Shown in pieces: positions 44,824 to 53,946 of a stretch of 64,000 bases of DNA. The stretch covers positions 62,001 through 126,000 of the forward strand of contig JBIIKZ010000002.1 of the NCBI GenBank assembly GCA_044232905.1. The letters are read 5' to 3'. This DNA comes from CANHVK01 sp044232905. Lineage in GTDB: Bacteria > Bacteroidota > Bacteroidia > Flavobacteriales_D > Crocinitomicaceae. Positions within the stretch are counted from its first letter, which is position 1. Each line of letters starts with the position of its first letter. The notes below the pieces were generated by a model. It had not been told where the DNA came from and ran no database searches. It saw nothing but the letters and a program-made list of their open reading frames with translations. The position numbers and the translations under genes were made by a program.

Positions 44824-46575
44824 TTATAAAGTACTTACTTGAATTGCAAGTTCTTGTAATTGTTTGTCATCTAACGTCGATGGAGCATCAATCATTACAT
44901 CACGCCCTTTGTTGTTTTTAGGGAATGCGATATAATCACGAATTGAATCCGAACCACCCATGGTTGCTACCAAACGGTCTAAACCAAATGCTAAACCTCC
45001 GTGTGGCGGCGCACCATATTCAAATGCTTTTAATAAGAACCCGAATTGTTTTTGTGCTTCTTCTGGTGTAAAACCTAATAATTCAAACATACGTTCTTGC
45101 AGTGCACGGTCGTGAATACGAATGGATCCACCTCCTAGTTCTACACCATTCATCGCTAAATCGTATGCATTTGCTCTCACTTTTCCTGGATCCGTATCAA
45201 TCAACGCGAAATCTTCTGGTTTTGGAGAAGTAAATGGGTGGTGCATTGCATGGTAACGTTCGTTTTCTTCATCCCATTCTAACAAGGGGAAGTCCATTAC
45301 CCATAATGGTTTGAATACATTAGGATTACGTAAGCCTAATTCATTCCCCATGTGTAAACGCAACTCATTCATTTGTTTGCGTGTTTTTTCTAAACCACCA
45401 CACAGTACCAATAACAAATCACCTGCTTGCATGTTTGCTCTTTCCGCCCATAAAGCCAATTCTTCTGGACTATAGAATTTATCTACGGAGGATTTCAAGG
45501 TACCATCAGCATTGTATTTTAAATAGATCAAACCAGTTGCTCCAATTTGCGGACGTTTTACCCAATCTGTCAAAGCATCTAATTGTTTACGCGTATATTC
45601 CGAACAATCTTTTGCGTTAATAGCAATGACTGTTTCCGCATTATCGAAAACAACAAATCCTTTATTTTGCACTAAATCCGTTAAATAAACAAATTCTAAA
45701 TCAAAACGGATGTCAGGTTTATCCGAACCATATTTCTCCATCGCATCCGCATAGGTCATACGTGGGAAATCTCCTTCAAAAGTTACCCCTTTCACTTCTT
45801 GGAACACGTGTTTCACCAAACCTTCAAACATATTTAATATGTCTTCTTGTTCTACAAACGCCATTTCACAATCAATTTGCGTAAACTCTGGTTGACGATC
45901 CGCACGTAAATCTTCATCGCGGAAACATTTCACAATTTGGTAGTAACGATCAAAACCAGAAACCATCAATAATTGTTTGAAAGTTTGCGGAGATTGCGGT
46001 AAAGCATAAAACTCCCCTGCATTCATACGACTTGGAACAACGAAATCGCGCGCTCCTTCTGGTGTAGATTTTATTAAGTATGGCGTTTCTACATCCAAGA
46101 AATCGTTTTTATCTAAATATTTACGTGTTTCTAAAGCCACACGGTTTCTTAAACGCAACTTTTCTTGCACTGGACCACGACGTAAATCTAGGTAACGGAA
46201 TTGTGCACGTAATTCTTCCCCACCATCCGTATCATCTTCAATGGTAAATGGAGGAGTTACTGAAGCATTTAAAATCGTCAGTTTAGTAACCAAGATTTCA
46301 ATTTCACCCGTAGGGATATTTTTATTTTTGCTAGAACGTTCGATTACAGTTCCTTCTACTTGAATCACAAACTCACGACCCAATTTTCTTGCTTGTAGGC
46401 AAAGTCCTTCGTTTTCCTCTAAATTGAAGGCTAATTGTGTGATTCCATAACGATCACGCAGATCGACGAAGGTCATACCTCCGAGGTCACGCGAACGTTG
46501 AACCCACCCAGCAAGTGTTATGGTTTGATTTATATTTTCAAGGCGGAGTTCGCCACACGTATTTGTTCTAAACAT
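44824..46575 (-). CDS. aspS: Aspartyl-tRNA synthetase
   Basis: This class II synthetase has the N-terminal OB-fold anticodon-binding domain (VTLAGWVQRSRDLGGMTFVDLRD, read as two parts), the class II motif 2 FRDEDLRADRQPEFTQID, a bacterial-type GAD insertion, and motif 3 GLAFGLDRLVATMGG. The 583 residues are the usual bacterial length. It stands alone. Confidence 0.96.
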   Translation of the reverse strand: MFRTNTCGELRLENINQTITLAGWVQRSRDLGGMTFVDLRDRYGITQLAFNLEENEGLCLQARKLGREFVIQVEGTVIERSSKNKNIPTGEIEILVTKLTILNASVTPPFTIEDDTDGGEELRAQFRYLDLRRGPVQEKLRLRNRVALETRKYLDKNDFLDVETPYLIKSTPEGARDFVVPSRMNAGEFYALPQSPQTFKQLLMVSGFDRYYQIVKCFRDEDLRADRQPEFTQIDCEMAFVEQEDILNMFEGLVKHVFQEVKGVTFEGDFPRMTYADAMEKYGSDKPDIRFDLEFVYLTDLVQNKGFVVFDNAETVIAINAKDCSEYTRKQLDALTDWVKRPQIGATGLIYLKYNADGTLKSSVDKFYSPEELALWAERANMQAGDLLLVLCGGLEKTRKQMNELRLHMGNELGLRNPNVFKPLWVMDFPLLEWDEENERYHAMHHPFTSPKPEDFALIDTDPGKVRANAYDLAMNGVELGGGSIRIHDRALQERMFELLGFTPEEAQKQFGFLLKAFEYGAPPHGGLAFGLDRLVATMGGSDSIRDYIAFPKNNKGRDVMIDAPSTLDDKQLQELAIQVSTL

Positions 46576-46594
46576 GGTGATAAAATTTGAAAAG

Positions 46595-46602
46595 CAAAGA
46601 TA
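46595..46602 (-). promoter_or_regulatory. -7 box of aspS
   Basis: TATCTTTG on the minus strand lies 19 bases before the aspS ATG at 46575. Confidence 0.45.
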
Positions 46603-46756
46603 AAAAAAAGGAGTGCAAAACGCTTCATTAAATGAATATCTAAACTAAAAACCAAATAAAAATGAATTATACTTTATATCTGGGAATAAGAATGCGCGTA
46701 ATTGTTCTCTAATATGGATAAATTATGTAATTTTAATATACAAAAATGTCCCGGAA

Positions 46757-47032
46757 ATGTATTCAATTTGTGTAAAAGGTAAAGTATTTCGTCCATTGGT
46801 TGTTACAGAAAATCACCTAATCCTACATTATTATCTTGAAAATTATAGCAATGTAATCTTCCCAAAAAAGGAAATTTCGATTGTGCTTAACCTCCGAGAA
46901 GCAAACATTTCATTAGACAATGCCTTGGATATGGTGGAGAAAACAATTGGGAAAAAAATGGAATTATACCTCCAATTTCCTAAAATTGGTCCGATGTACA
47001 AAGTAGACATTCACGAAAGTAAGTTATTCTAA
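46757..47032 (+). CDS. Small protein of unknown function
   Basis: A 91-residue protein starting MYSICVKGKVFRPLVV, with no signal peptide or membrane helix and mixed alpha/beta character. No family is recognised and no clear TAnnTTTG box was found upstream. Codon use looks like its neighbours, and it converges closely (10 bases) on the nuclease gene. Moderate confidence that it is a gene. Confidence 0.55.
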   Translation: MYSICVKGKVFRPLVVTENHLILHYYLENYSNVIFPKKEISIVLNLREANISLDNALDMVEKTIGKKMELYLQFPKIGPMYKVDIHESKLF

Positions 47033-47042
47033 ACGTCCAGAT

Positions 47043-49877
47043 TTACACGCAATAACTACAATAATTTACATATTGCTCTGTATGCATGAACGCTTGATTT
47101 TCGTCGTATGTTTCTTCCAAAATTTTACCTAATACATCCGGGAAAAGCTCAATCATTTCAGCGATGGAAACAGATTGCGTAAACAATTCAAATGGACTGT
47201 TTTTAATATTCACTAATGAAATAATGGCGCTACTTTTAGGAATACGATGAAAACGCTTGAAATACAAGAAACAATAGAGCATTAATTGAAAGAAATGTTT
47301 CGAGTTTTTAGCAGAATCAACTAAATATTCTATTTTTTCCTGCCCATTTTTCAGGTCTTTCCCGACATCTTTGACATCTACTTTTCCTGTTTTATAATCC
47401 CAAATATAGATTTCACCATTTAGTTCATCCACACGATCAATAACACCTTTCAAGGTAATTTCTTTCGGTTGACCAAAAACTTGCACTGTAATCTTTTCTT
47501 CCAATTTTTCCTCCAAGGCTACGATACGAATTCCAGTATTGAGCAATTCTAACACCCTTTTTCGTTCAAACTCAAAAAATCGTTTTGTAAGTTCCAAGGC
47601 CATTGTAAAACTCAAATAATTTTTACCCTTGGAAAAAGCCTCTACATCTCCATTAAAATGAGCACTAAATTGTTTACGCATTTCTAGTGGATATGCCTTA
47701 ATCATCTGTTCAATATCCTCTACTAAAATTTTAGGTGTTACAATCGATTTTTCTACCCCAAGCTTATCTTTTAAGGAATACGGCATATATAATTCTTCCA
47801 AAACTGCATGTACAAAAGTTCCAAGTTGGTTACTTTCAATTGACTCTTCCACTTTTTCTTCTTCTCCAAAACGAAGTACATATTTATAGTAAAAATCGAG
47901 TGGACACGTAAAATAGGTTTTAATTGCACTTGCAGAAATACCAGCTAATAAAAGTTGGTCTAGTTTTAAAACTAAATCATTCGTTTTATCTATCGATTTT
48001 ATTTTTGTAATCTGTTGATTTGATTCAAGTGTATAGAATTTTTTAGTAAAATTTATTTTCGAAGAAAACTTGGTTAGTTCTAATTCTAACTGCAATAAAT
48101 AACGACTTGGTTCGTTTGAATTAACTCCTTCCATCGACGAAGAAAAGGTGATATACATTTCCGAACAACAATGTAATAACCTGTAAAAATGGTGGGCAAA
48201 TAAACCTTGTTTATCGCGCGGTAATGGTAAACCAACGTGTTGTCTTAAATCCATTGGAATCAAGGTTTGGATTGGATTTGTAGGAGGCATTTTACCTTCG
48301 TTCATTCCAACTACTAAAATAGTTTCAAAGTCTAATAATCTGGTTTCTAATAACCCCATTATTTGAAGTCCACCCATCGGATTACCATAGAAAGCCATTG
48401 CATCCCGAGTCCATTCTTGGTTAAACAAATTCTTAAACGTATGGATAGACATTTTTGGGAAATCCTCCGAAATACAATTTTGAAAATCTATTATCGCATG
48501 ATCAAATCCATGTAGCAATGTTTTTTCATACAAATATTGTTCCGCCAATATTCCAAAAAGCGTTTCATTAAATTTCCGGATAATTGTAAGTGCTTTTTGC
48601 CAATCATTTGCCCAAGGAGTATACAATAAAACAAGTAATTCATCCAAGCGTGGTGAAATATGCACCTTATTTACTTGCTGGAAAATCGTATTATATTTTC
48701 GCATGTTTTGTTCCTTCTCATGGATAAGCTTTTCCTCTTCCTTCGATAATAAAGCAATGATAAATGGATGATTCCAAAACGCCAATAAATCTTTGTGGTA
48801 GATAACCACCCGATTATGTTTTAGAATTCCTTCTTGAATTTTAAATAAAAGATCTACCCATGTTCTAACGGAACTATTTTTCAATGGTAACCCTAATGTA
48901 ATATTGGCTTCTCCAACATTGGAAGGAATCGAATTAATTAAAGGAACAATTAAACTTTCATCCGCCAGTAATACAAGGGTATTTGCAATTTTTTCAGGAG
49001 AAAATGATTCTAAAAGAGAACCGATTGCTTTCACTTGTCCTGTAGATTGTGCGCAAGAAATCAGCGTAATATTTTTTTCTTGTGTTCCGATTGCATTCGA
49101 AATAAAAGAAGGGTTTTTAATTCCTAAGAAATTAGTTGTATTTCGAATAAATGCACCTGCTTCATGAAGTTTATCGTCCAAATAATACGTATCTGCATCA
49201 AACAAAACAGTTCCTCTTCCTAATTGCTGTAATTGTTTAATAATTTGTTTTTCAGCTAATGACATGGCATTAAAACCACAAAAAAGAAAATGAGCGTTCG
49301 CATTTTTAGCAAATACACGATCTATATTTTCAGATAATTCACGGTAGGATTTACCACTATATGTTGCATTTTTTGCAAGTAAACGTGCATTAAATTCTTG
49401 GTAATACACAGGGAGACGGTCCCAAAATTCCATAAATCGTTTTTGACGTTCTGAAAGCTGCATTCCTTCCCCAAAACTCCAATTTTCAATCTCTTTTATG
49501 TCTTTTAAATTTCGAAATAAATAGGTTGAGTCAATGAGGTAACGTTCCATCTCATCAAAATCGGACAATAGAATGTTTCCCCAGGTCATAAATTCATCAA
49601 AAACAGCATCAATTGCTTCTTTACCTTGTTTAGTATGCACTTCAAACAAAGTCAATAATAGACGCGTTTTATTCAGAATTGTTGGACTTGTATGTTGCTT
49701 TACCCACTGATTAATCGTTAAGATAGTTGGTGAAAAAACGGGTTGTTGGTAGGCACCATAAATGGCCTGTTGGACATATTGTTTTGCACGTTCCGACGGA
49801 AGAATAATGATCCAATCTTCTAAAGGAACTGTTGAATCTTTTACAAATGCAGCGATTTTATCTACAAATTTCTCCAT
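47043..49877 (-). CDS. AddB-like PD-(D/E)XK nuclease with inactive helicase-like region
   Basis: The protein of about 944 residues has the AddB/RexB layout of double-strand break repair: an N-terminal helicase-derived part starting DWIILPSERAKQYVQQ but lacking a good Walker A, and a C-terminal nuclease with GVIDRVDE and IWDYKTGK (near 828). Cysteines at FTCPLDFYYKY (near 660) and the terminal NYCSYC suggest the iron-sulfur staple of AddB, but the chain ends right after the CxxC, so the usual fourth Cys is not seen. I start at the second Met (49877). No addA is adjacent. Confidence 0.82.
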   Translation of the reverse strand: MEKFVDKIAAFVKDSTVPLEDWIIILPSERAKQYVQQAIYGAYQQPVFSPTILTINQWVKQHTSPTILNKTRLLLTLFEVHTKQGKEAIDAVFDEFMTWGNILLSDFDEMERYLIDSTYLFRNLKDIKEIENWSFGEGMQLSERQKRFMEFWDRLPVYYQEFNARLLAKNATYSGKSYRELSENIDRVFAKNANAHFLFCGFNAMSLAEKQIIKQLQQLGRGTVLFDADTYYLDDKLHEAGAFIRNTTNFLGIKNPSFISNAIGTQEKNITLISCAQSTGQVKAIGSLLESFSPEKIANTLVLLADESLIVPLINSIPSNVGEANITLGLPLKNSSVRTWVDLLFKIQEGILKHNRVVIYHKDLLAFWNHPFIIALLSKEEEKLIHEKEQNMRKYNTIFQQVNKVHISPRLDELLVLLYTPWANDWQKALTIIRKFNETLFGILAEQYLYEKTLLHGFDHAIIDFQNCISEDFPKMSIHTFKNLFNQEWTRDAMAFYGNPMGGLQIMGLLETRLLDFETILVVGMNEGKMPPTNPIQTLIPMDLRQHVGLPLPRDKQGLFAHHFYRLLHCCSEMYITFSSSMEGVNSNEPSRYLLQLELELTKFSSKINFTKKFYTLESNQQITKIKSIDKTNDLVLKLDQLLLAGISASAIKTYFTCPLDFYYKYVLRFGEEEKVEESIESNQLGTFVHAVLEELYMPYSLKDKLGVEKSIVTPKILVEDIEQMIKAYPLEMRKQFSAHFNGDVEAFSKGKNYLSFTMALELTKRFFEFERKRVLELLNTGIRIVALEEKLEEKITVQVFGQPKEITLKGVIDRVDELNGEIYIWDYKTGKVDVKDVGKDLKNGQEKIEYLVDSAKNSKHFFQLMLYCFLYFKRFHRIPKSSAIISLVNIKNSPFELFTQSVSIAEMIELFPDVLGKILEETYDENQAFMHTEQYVNYCSYCV

Positions 49878-49923
49878 AACCAAGTATTATAGGGCTAAAT
49901 TACACAGGATATTAGATACAACC

Positions 49924-49953
49924 TTGTTTAATTCACAAGTAACTTTATTTTTG
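49924..49953 (+). promoter_or_regulatory. Promoter of the secreted YD-repeat-like gene
   Basis: TTG (49924-49926), a 19-base spacer and TATTTTTG (49946-49953) match the Bacteroidota consensus. It lies 13 bases before the GTG start at 49967. Confidence 0.6.
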
Positions 49954-49966
49954 CAGAAAAAAAATC

Positions 49967-50869
49967 GTGCGACTGACCTTTCTGATTTTATCCTTCTTTT
50001 TAGTGTATTCTTTCACTGCGAAAGGTCAGCTCATCAACAATAACCTAGGAAAAGCGTTCGAGGAACAGCCATTTTTTCTCCCAAAAGAAATCAAACTTAA
50101 AAAAGTAAAAGAGATACGTTGTACCTATTTTGTTAAAAAAACAGGAGACATCATGCGCGATATGGATAAACAATCCGTCTACTATTTCAATGAAAAAGGA
50201 TATTTATCGAACGTATTTGAAATTCAAAATCCTGGAGTGAATGCAGATACAGCGTATTTTGAATATAAATATTCTCCGAAAGGATTATTAAAAACTCTTC
50301 GGAAAAACAATTACGCAGGATTTACCTCCACGAATTACAGTTATGATTCTACTGGACAAATTCTTAAAGAAGAATATTACCGAGATATTGCACTCAACCG
50401 AGATTTAACGAATGCGGTATTTAAGCAAGATAGCCTAATGGACTATGAAACAATTCGTTACAAAATATACCCAAATCAACGAAAAAAAATAGTATATAAC
50501 AGTTATGGCAACCCGTATTTAGATTTTATCACCTACACAAACGCGAAGGGGCAAATTATAGAGGTTGACAAAAAATTGAAAATGACTTCCGAGATAAACG
50601 AAACAAAATATTACTATAATTCTTTGAATCAAATAGATAGTTTAGTAAATTTTTCGAGTTTAAGTCCTAATGAAACAGAATCGATACACTTCAAATACGA
50701 CAGTAAGCAGAATCTAATTAGCAAAAAATCCTACAGTAACAAAAAATTACTTTATAGTACTGAGTATTTATATAACAATAAAACTGGTGTTTTATCTTCT
50801 ATCATACAACAAGAAGTAGCAACAAACTTGCTTTCTATTACACGTTTTGAAACCATTTACTATGATTAA
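49967..50869 (+). CDS. Secreted protein with YD/RHS-like repeats, unknown function
   Basis: The 300-residue protein starts at a GTG and has a signal peptide (about 1-20, ending TAKGQ). The body is a series of Tyr-rich strands of the type FEYKYSPKGLLKTLRK, YSYDSTGQILKEEYY, YNSYGNPYLDFITY and YYNSLNQIDSLVNF, spaced about 20-40 residues apart. This pattern matches Bacteroidota proteins with RHS/YD-like repeats. No toxin or catalytic motif is visible and no T9SS tail is present, so it may be periplasmic or on the outer surface. Confidence 0.7.
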   Translation: MRLTFLILSFFLVYSFTAKGQLINNNLGKAFEEQPFFLPKEIKLKKVKEIRCTYFVKKTGDIMRDMDKQSVYYFNEKGYLSNVFEIQNPGVNADTAYFEYKYSPKGLLKTLRKNNYAGFTSTNYSYDSTGQILKEEYYRDIALNRDLTNAVFKQDSLMDYETIRYKIYPNQRKKIVYNSYGNPYLDFITYTNAKGQIIEVDKKLKMTSEINETKYYYNSLNQIDSLVNFSSLSPNETESIHFKYDSKQNLISKKSYSNKKLLYSTEYLYNNKTGVLSSIIQQEVATNLLSITRFETIYYD

Positions 50870-50916
50870 ACACTAATTCCTCACATTTAATATTAGATTA
50901 AATGACTTCCTTCGTG

Positions 50917-50924
50917 TATCTTTG
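50917..50924 (+). promoter_or_regulatory. -7 box of the pseudouridine synthase gene
   Basis: TATCTTTG lies 18 bases before the ATG at 50943. Confidence 0.5.
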
Positions 50925-50942
50925 TGAAAAATTCTGCTCGCG

Positions 50943-51890
50943 ATGAACACAAGAAAAACAGGAAAAGGTGATTCCTTTTCAAAATTTAAAGACAAAAAAA
51001 AATCTATCAAGGTTTCCAATCCTACTAAAGGAAAACCAGCATTCAAAGGAAAACCAGCACCAAATGCAACAACAATTACTCCGACTACGGAATCCAAAAT
51101 AGAAACTCCTACTCCAAATAAAAAGTTCTTTCCACAAAAAGAACGTGTTCGTAAAGGAGATCCAATGCCAACCTTTAATGAAAATGAAATTCGTTTAAAT
51201 AAATTTTTATCGAATGCAGGTGTCGCTTCCAGACGTGAAGCGGACGTATTAATAGGTTCAGGTGTTGTAAGTGTCAATGATGTCATAGTACTTGAAATGG
51301 GCTACAAAATCAAGCCTGGTGATATTGTGAAATACGATGGTCAAACGATTAATGCTGAACCTAAACGCTACGTTTTATTAAATAAGCCAAAAGATTTCAT
51401 CACAACGATGGATGACCCATTGGGAAGAAAAACAGTAATGACTTTGGTACGTAAAGCATGTAAAGAACGTATTTATCCTGTTGGTCGCTTAGACCGAGAT
51501 ACAACGGGTGTTCTTTTGTTTACGAATGATGGAGATTTAGCTAAAAAATTAACCCATCCTCGCTATAATGCCTCCAAAATTTACCATGTTGAACTGAATA
51601 AAGCAGTCATCATGGAAGATGTAGAAAAACTTCGCAAGGGAATCGTATTAGAAGATGGGAAAATTGCTTGTGATAAAGCGGAATTTATTCCAAATACGGG
51701 AAGTCGTGAAATTGGTGTAGAAATTCATTCTGGGAAAAATCGCATTGTACGTCGTATGTTTGAAGCTTTAGGATATACTGTGGTAAAATTAGACCGTGTG
51801 CAATTTGCTAGCTTGACAAAAAAGGATCTTCCAAGAGGATTTTATAGACATTTAACAGAAAAAGAAATTGCTTTCTTAAAAATGAGTTAA
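50943..51890 (+). CDS. rRNA pseudouridine synthase, RsuA/RluB/RluE/RluF family
   Basis: The 315-residue enzyme has a low-complexity basic N-terminal extension (about 1-75, rich in Lys, Pro and Thr), an S4 RNA-binding domain (about 80-135, IRLNKFLSNAGVASRREAD) and the catalytic domain with GRLDRDTTGVLLFTNDG, where the Asp after LDR is the nucleophile by family precedent. The likely target is 23S rRNA, as for RluB, but the exact site is not proven. The next gene starts at the base after the stop codon. Confidence 0.9.
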   Translation: MNTRKTGKGDSFSKFKDKKKSIKVSNPTKGKPAFKGKPAPNATTITPTTESKIETPTPNKKFFPQKERVRKGDPMPTFNENEIRLNKFLSNAGVASRREADVLIGSGVVSVNDVIVLEMGYKIKPGDIVKYDGQTINAEPKRYVLLNKPKDFITTMDDPLGRKTVMTLVRKACKERIYPVGRLDRDTTGVLLFTNDGDLAKKLTHPRYNASKIYHVELNKAVIMEDVEKLRKGIVLEDGKIACDKAEFIPNTGSREIGVEIHSGKNRIVRRMFEALGYTVVKLDRVQFASLTKKDLPRGFYRHLTEKEIAFLKMS

Positions 51891-52562
51891 ATGATTCGGT
51901 ATTGCTGGATAAGCTTTAGTTTATTTTTGTTCGTATTCCAAACAAACGCACAAGTCCAAACCCTCCATAACGCGGTTGCGAATGGGACTTTAAATTGTAC
52001 TGGAGGACTCCAATTCAAACAAATATCTAACACACCTATTTTACCATCGAACAATTATGTAATTGGGATAAATTATTGTTTCAAACACCATTATACGATT
52101 GGTTTAGAATCAAATTACACCGCTTTTAGTCCGATGAATTTTACACCATCTGCAAGCTGGGAAAGTAAAAATTTATTAACTGGAATAAATGTACAGCGAA
52201 TTGACCATCTTTTTAAAACAAAAATAGGGAAATTTAAAATCGCTTCTATTCTAACGATTGGTGGTGGTGGTGTGTTTTCAAGCGACGAATTAATTGAACA
52301 AAATCAAACAAAAAAAAGCAGCTTTAATCCGACTGGTTTTTACACCAACGCTGGTGTAGGTTTACGACTCGAATTTTTCAGACGGATATTTATAGAGATA
52401 AAAGAATCAGGTGGTTACCTAGTAAAAAACAAGGTAGACCTCCGATTGAGTAACCAAAATAAGATTTCCACTAAAAATTGGTATACAGAAACTCAATTAA
52501 AATTTGGTGTATTTATTTTTATCAACACATTAAATAAATGTGGAACATGTCCTAAATGGTGA
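51891..52562 (+). CDS. Exported outer-membrane-beta-barrel-like protein, unknown
   Basis: A 223-residue protein with a signal peptide (about 1-20, ending TNAQ) and alternating strands ending in a pattern like TQLKFGVFIFINTLN. Repeated Gly/aromatic strands such as VIGINYCFKHHYTIGLESNY and AGVGLRLEFFRRIFIEI suggest a small outer-membrane barrel. It ends in a CGTCPKW tail. Starts immediately after the pseudouridine synthase stop codon, so it is co-transcribed, though a shared role is not implied. Confidence 0.65.
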   Translation: MIRYCWISFSLFLFVFQTNAQVQTLHNAVANGTLNCTGGLQFKQISNTPILPSNNYVIGINYCFKHHYTIGLESNYTAFSPMNFTPSASWESKNLLTGINVQRIDHLFKTKIGKFKIASILTIGGGGVFSSDELIEQNQTKKSSFNPTGFYTNAGVGLRLEFFRRIFIEIKESGGYLVKNKVDLRLSNQNKISTKNWYTETQLKFGVFIFINTLNKCGTCPKW

Positions 52563-52680
52563 GTTTTACTATTGGATTCAAATAAATATTATTTTAGACA
52601 TTAAAATGTCAATAAAAAAACTTGCTACTTGCAAAATAAAGCCTTAAACTTGTACCTCTAAAACTGCACAAACTAGGTTT

Positions 52681-53481
52681 ATGAAAAACATATTATTTCT
52701 TACTTTTCTTTTATTCATAGGTAATACAGTACTTGCTGCACTATCTATTGAGGGAAGTTACCAAGGGAAAAATTTGATTGTTCAAAACCCGGAAGATCCA
52801 GACGGATTCGGTTATTGCGCTACTAAAGTAACAGTGAATGGCAACATTATGCCAGGTGGTATAGGTGCAAGTGCCTTTGAAATTGATTTTTCTTATTTTA
52901 ACCTACATATTGGACAACAAGTATTTATTGTTATTGAGCATAATTCTGGTTGTGCGCCAAAAATCTTAAATCCTGAAGTATTACTTCCTAAAAGCACCTT
53001 TAAAGTAGCGGAAATTATCGTAAGTGCTTCTGGAAAACTTTCTTGGAAAACTACCGACGAAAATGGTAAACTCCCATTTATTGTTGAACAGTATCGTTGG
53101 GACAAATGGGTGGAAGTTGGTCAAGTACAAGGAAAAGGAAAAGCAAGCGCTCCAAATATTTACGATTTTCAAGTAATTGCCCATTCTGGTCAAAACACAA
53201 TTCGTGTGATTCAAGTAGATCATACAGGATCTAAACGTACATCCAAAGAAGTAAAATTCACGTCTAACTTACCGGAAGTAAAGAAAACACCGATTAAAGT
53301 AAAAGAAGACATAAAATTTACTGCATCTGAACGACCAATCGAAACGAAGTATGAAATCTACGATGCATACGGAAACATTGTTAAAAAAGGATTTGGTTCA
53401 AGCGTAAATTGTAGCACTTTAGTAAAAGGTGCTTACTACATCAACTTCGACAATAAAACGGAGAAATTCGTTAAAAGCTAA
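52681..53481 (+). CDS. Secreted protein with probable T9SS sorting domain
   Basis: The 266-residue protein has a signal peptide (about 1-19, ending VLA) and an N-terminal beta domain with SYQGKNLIVQNPEDPDGFGYC. The last ~55 residues, with YEIYDAYGNIVKKGFG, LVKGAYYINFDNK and KFVKS, fit a type IX secretion sorting domain, though the usual YPNP start is missing. It is probably exported across the outer membrane. No enzymatic motif is seen. Its stop lies 16 bases before the epimerase ATG. Confidence 0.7.
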   Translation: MKNILFLTFLLFIGNTVLAALSIEGSYQGKNLIVQNPEDPDGFGYCATKVTVNGNIMPGGIGASAFEIDFSYFNLHIGQQVFIVIEHNSGCAPKILNPEVLLPKSTFKVAEIIVSASGKLSWKTTDENGKLPFIVEQYRWDKWVEVGQVQGKGKASAPNIYDFQVIAHSGQNTIRVIQVDHTGSKRTSKEVKFTSNLPEVKKTPIKVKEDIKFTASERPIETKYEIYDAYGNIVKKGFGSSVNCSTLVKGAYYINFDNKTEKFVKS

Positions 53482-53497
53482 TTCAGCTTTCACGCTC

Positions 53498-53899
53498 ATG
53501 AAAAAAATAGAACACTTGGGAATTGCAGTTGCTAACTTGCAAGATTCAATTACTATGTTCGAAAAATTATTGAACACTACTTGCTACAAAACAGAAGAAG
53601 TAGTTTCAGAAGGTGTTCGCACCGCTTTTTTTCAAGTAGGAGAATCTAAAATTGAACTTTTAGAGGCTACGAATCCAGATAGTCCGATCGCAAAATTCAT
53701 CGCAAAACAAAAGGGAGGAATACATCACATTGCATTTGAAGTAGAAGATATTGCATCTGAAATGAAACGATTAAAAGCGTTAGATTTTATCTTAATTCAA
53801 GAAAACCCTAAAGACGGTGCCGACAATAAACGAATCGCTTTTTTACATCCAAAAAGCACGAACGGCGTATTAGTAGAACTCTGTCAAGAAAAGAAATAA
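53498..53899 (+). CDS. mce: Methylmalonyl-CoA epimerase
   Basis: This 133-residue vicinal oxygen chelate protein interconverts (R)- and (S)-methylmalonyl-CoA. Features are EHLGIAVANL with the first metal His, AFFQVGESKIELLE with the Glu, GIHHIAFEVEDI with the His, and the C-terminal VLVELCQ with the last Glu. I start at 53498, as a longer frame would overlap the previous gene. No mutase gene is nearby. Confidence 0.92.
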   Translation: MKKIEHLGIAVANLQDSITMFEKLLNTTCYKTEEVVSEGVRTAFFQVGESKIELLEATNPDSPIAKFIAKQKGGIHHIAFEVEDIASEMKRLKALDFILIQENPKDGADNKRIAFLHPKSTNGVLVELCQEKK

Positions 53900-53919
53900 A
53901 ATTCCTACATAAATTTCCT

Positions 53920-53927
53920 TATTTTTG
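53920..53927 (+). promoter_or_regulatory. -7 box of the transsulfuration gene
   Basis: TATTTTTG lies 19 bases before the ATG at 53947. Confidence 0.45.
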
Positions 53928-53946
53928 TTTCTCTAAATTTTCAACT

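Noticed and set aside
49967..50869. RHS-type polymorphic toxin
   Set aside because: Although YD-like repeats are present, it is only 300 residues with no hyperconserved RHS core, toxin tail or immunity gene.
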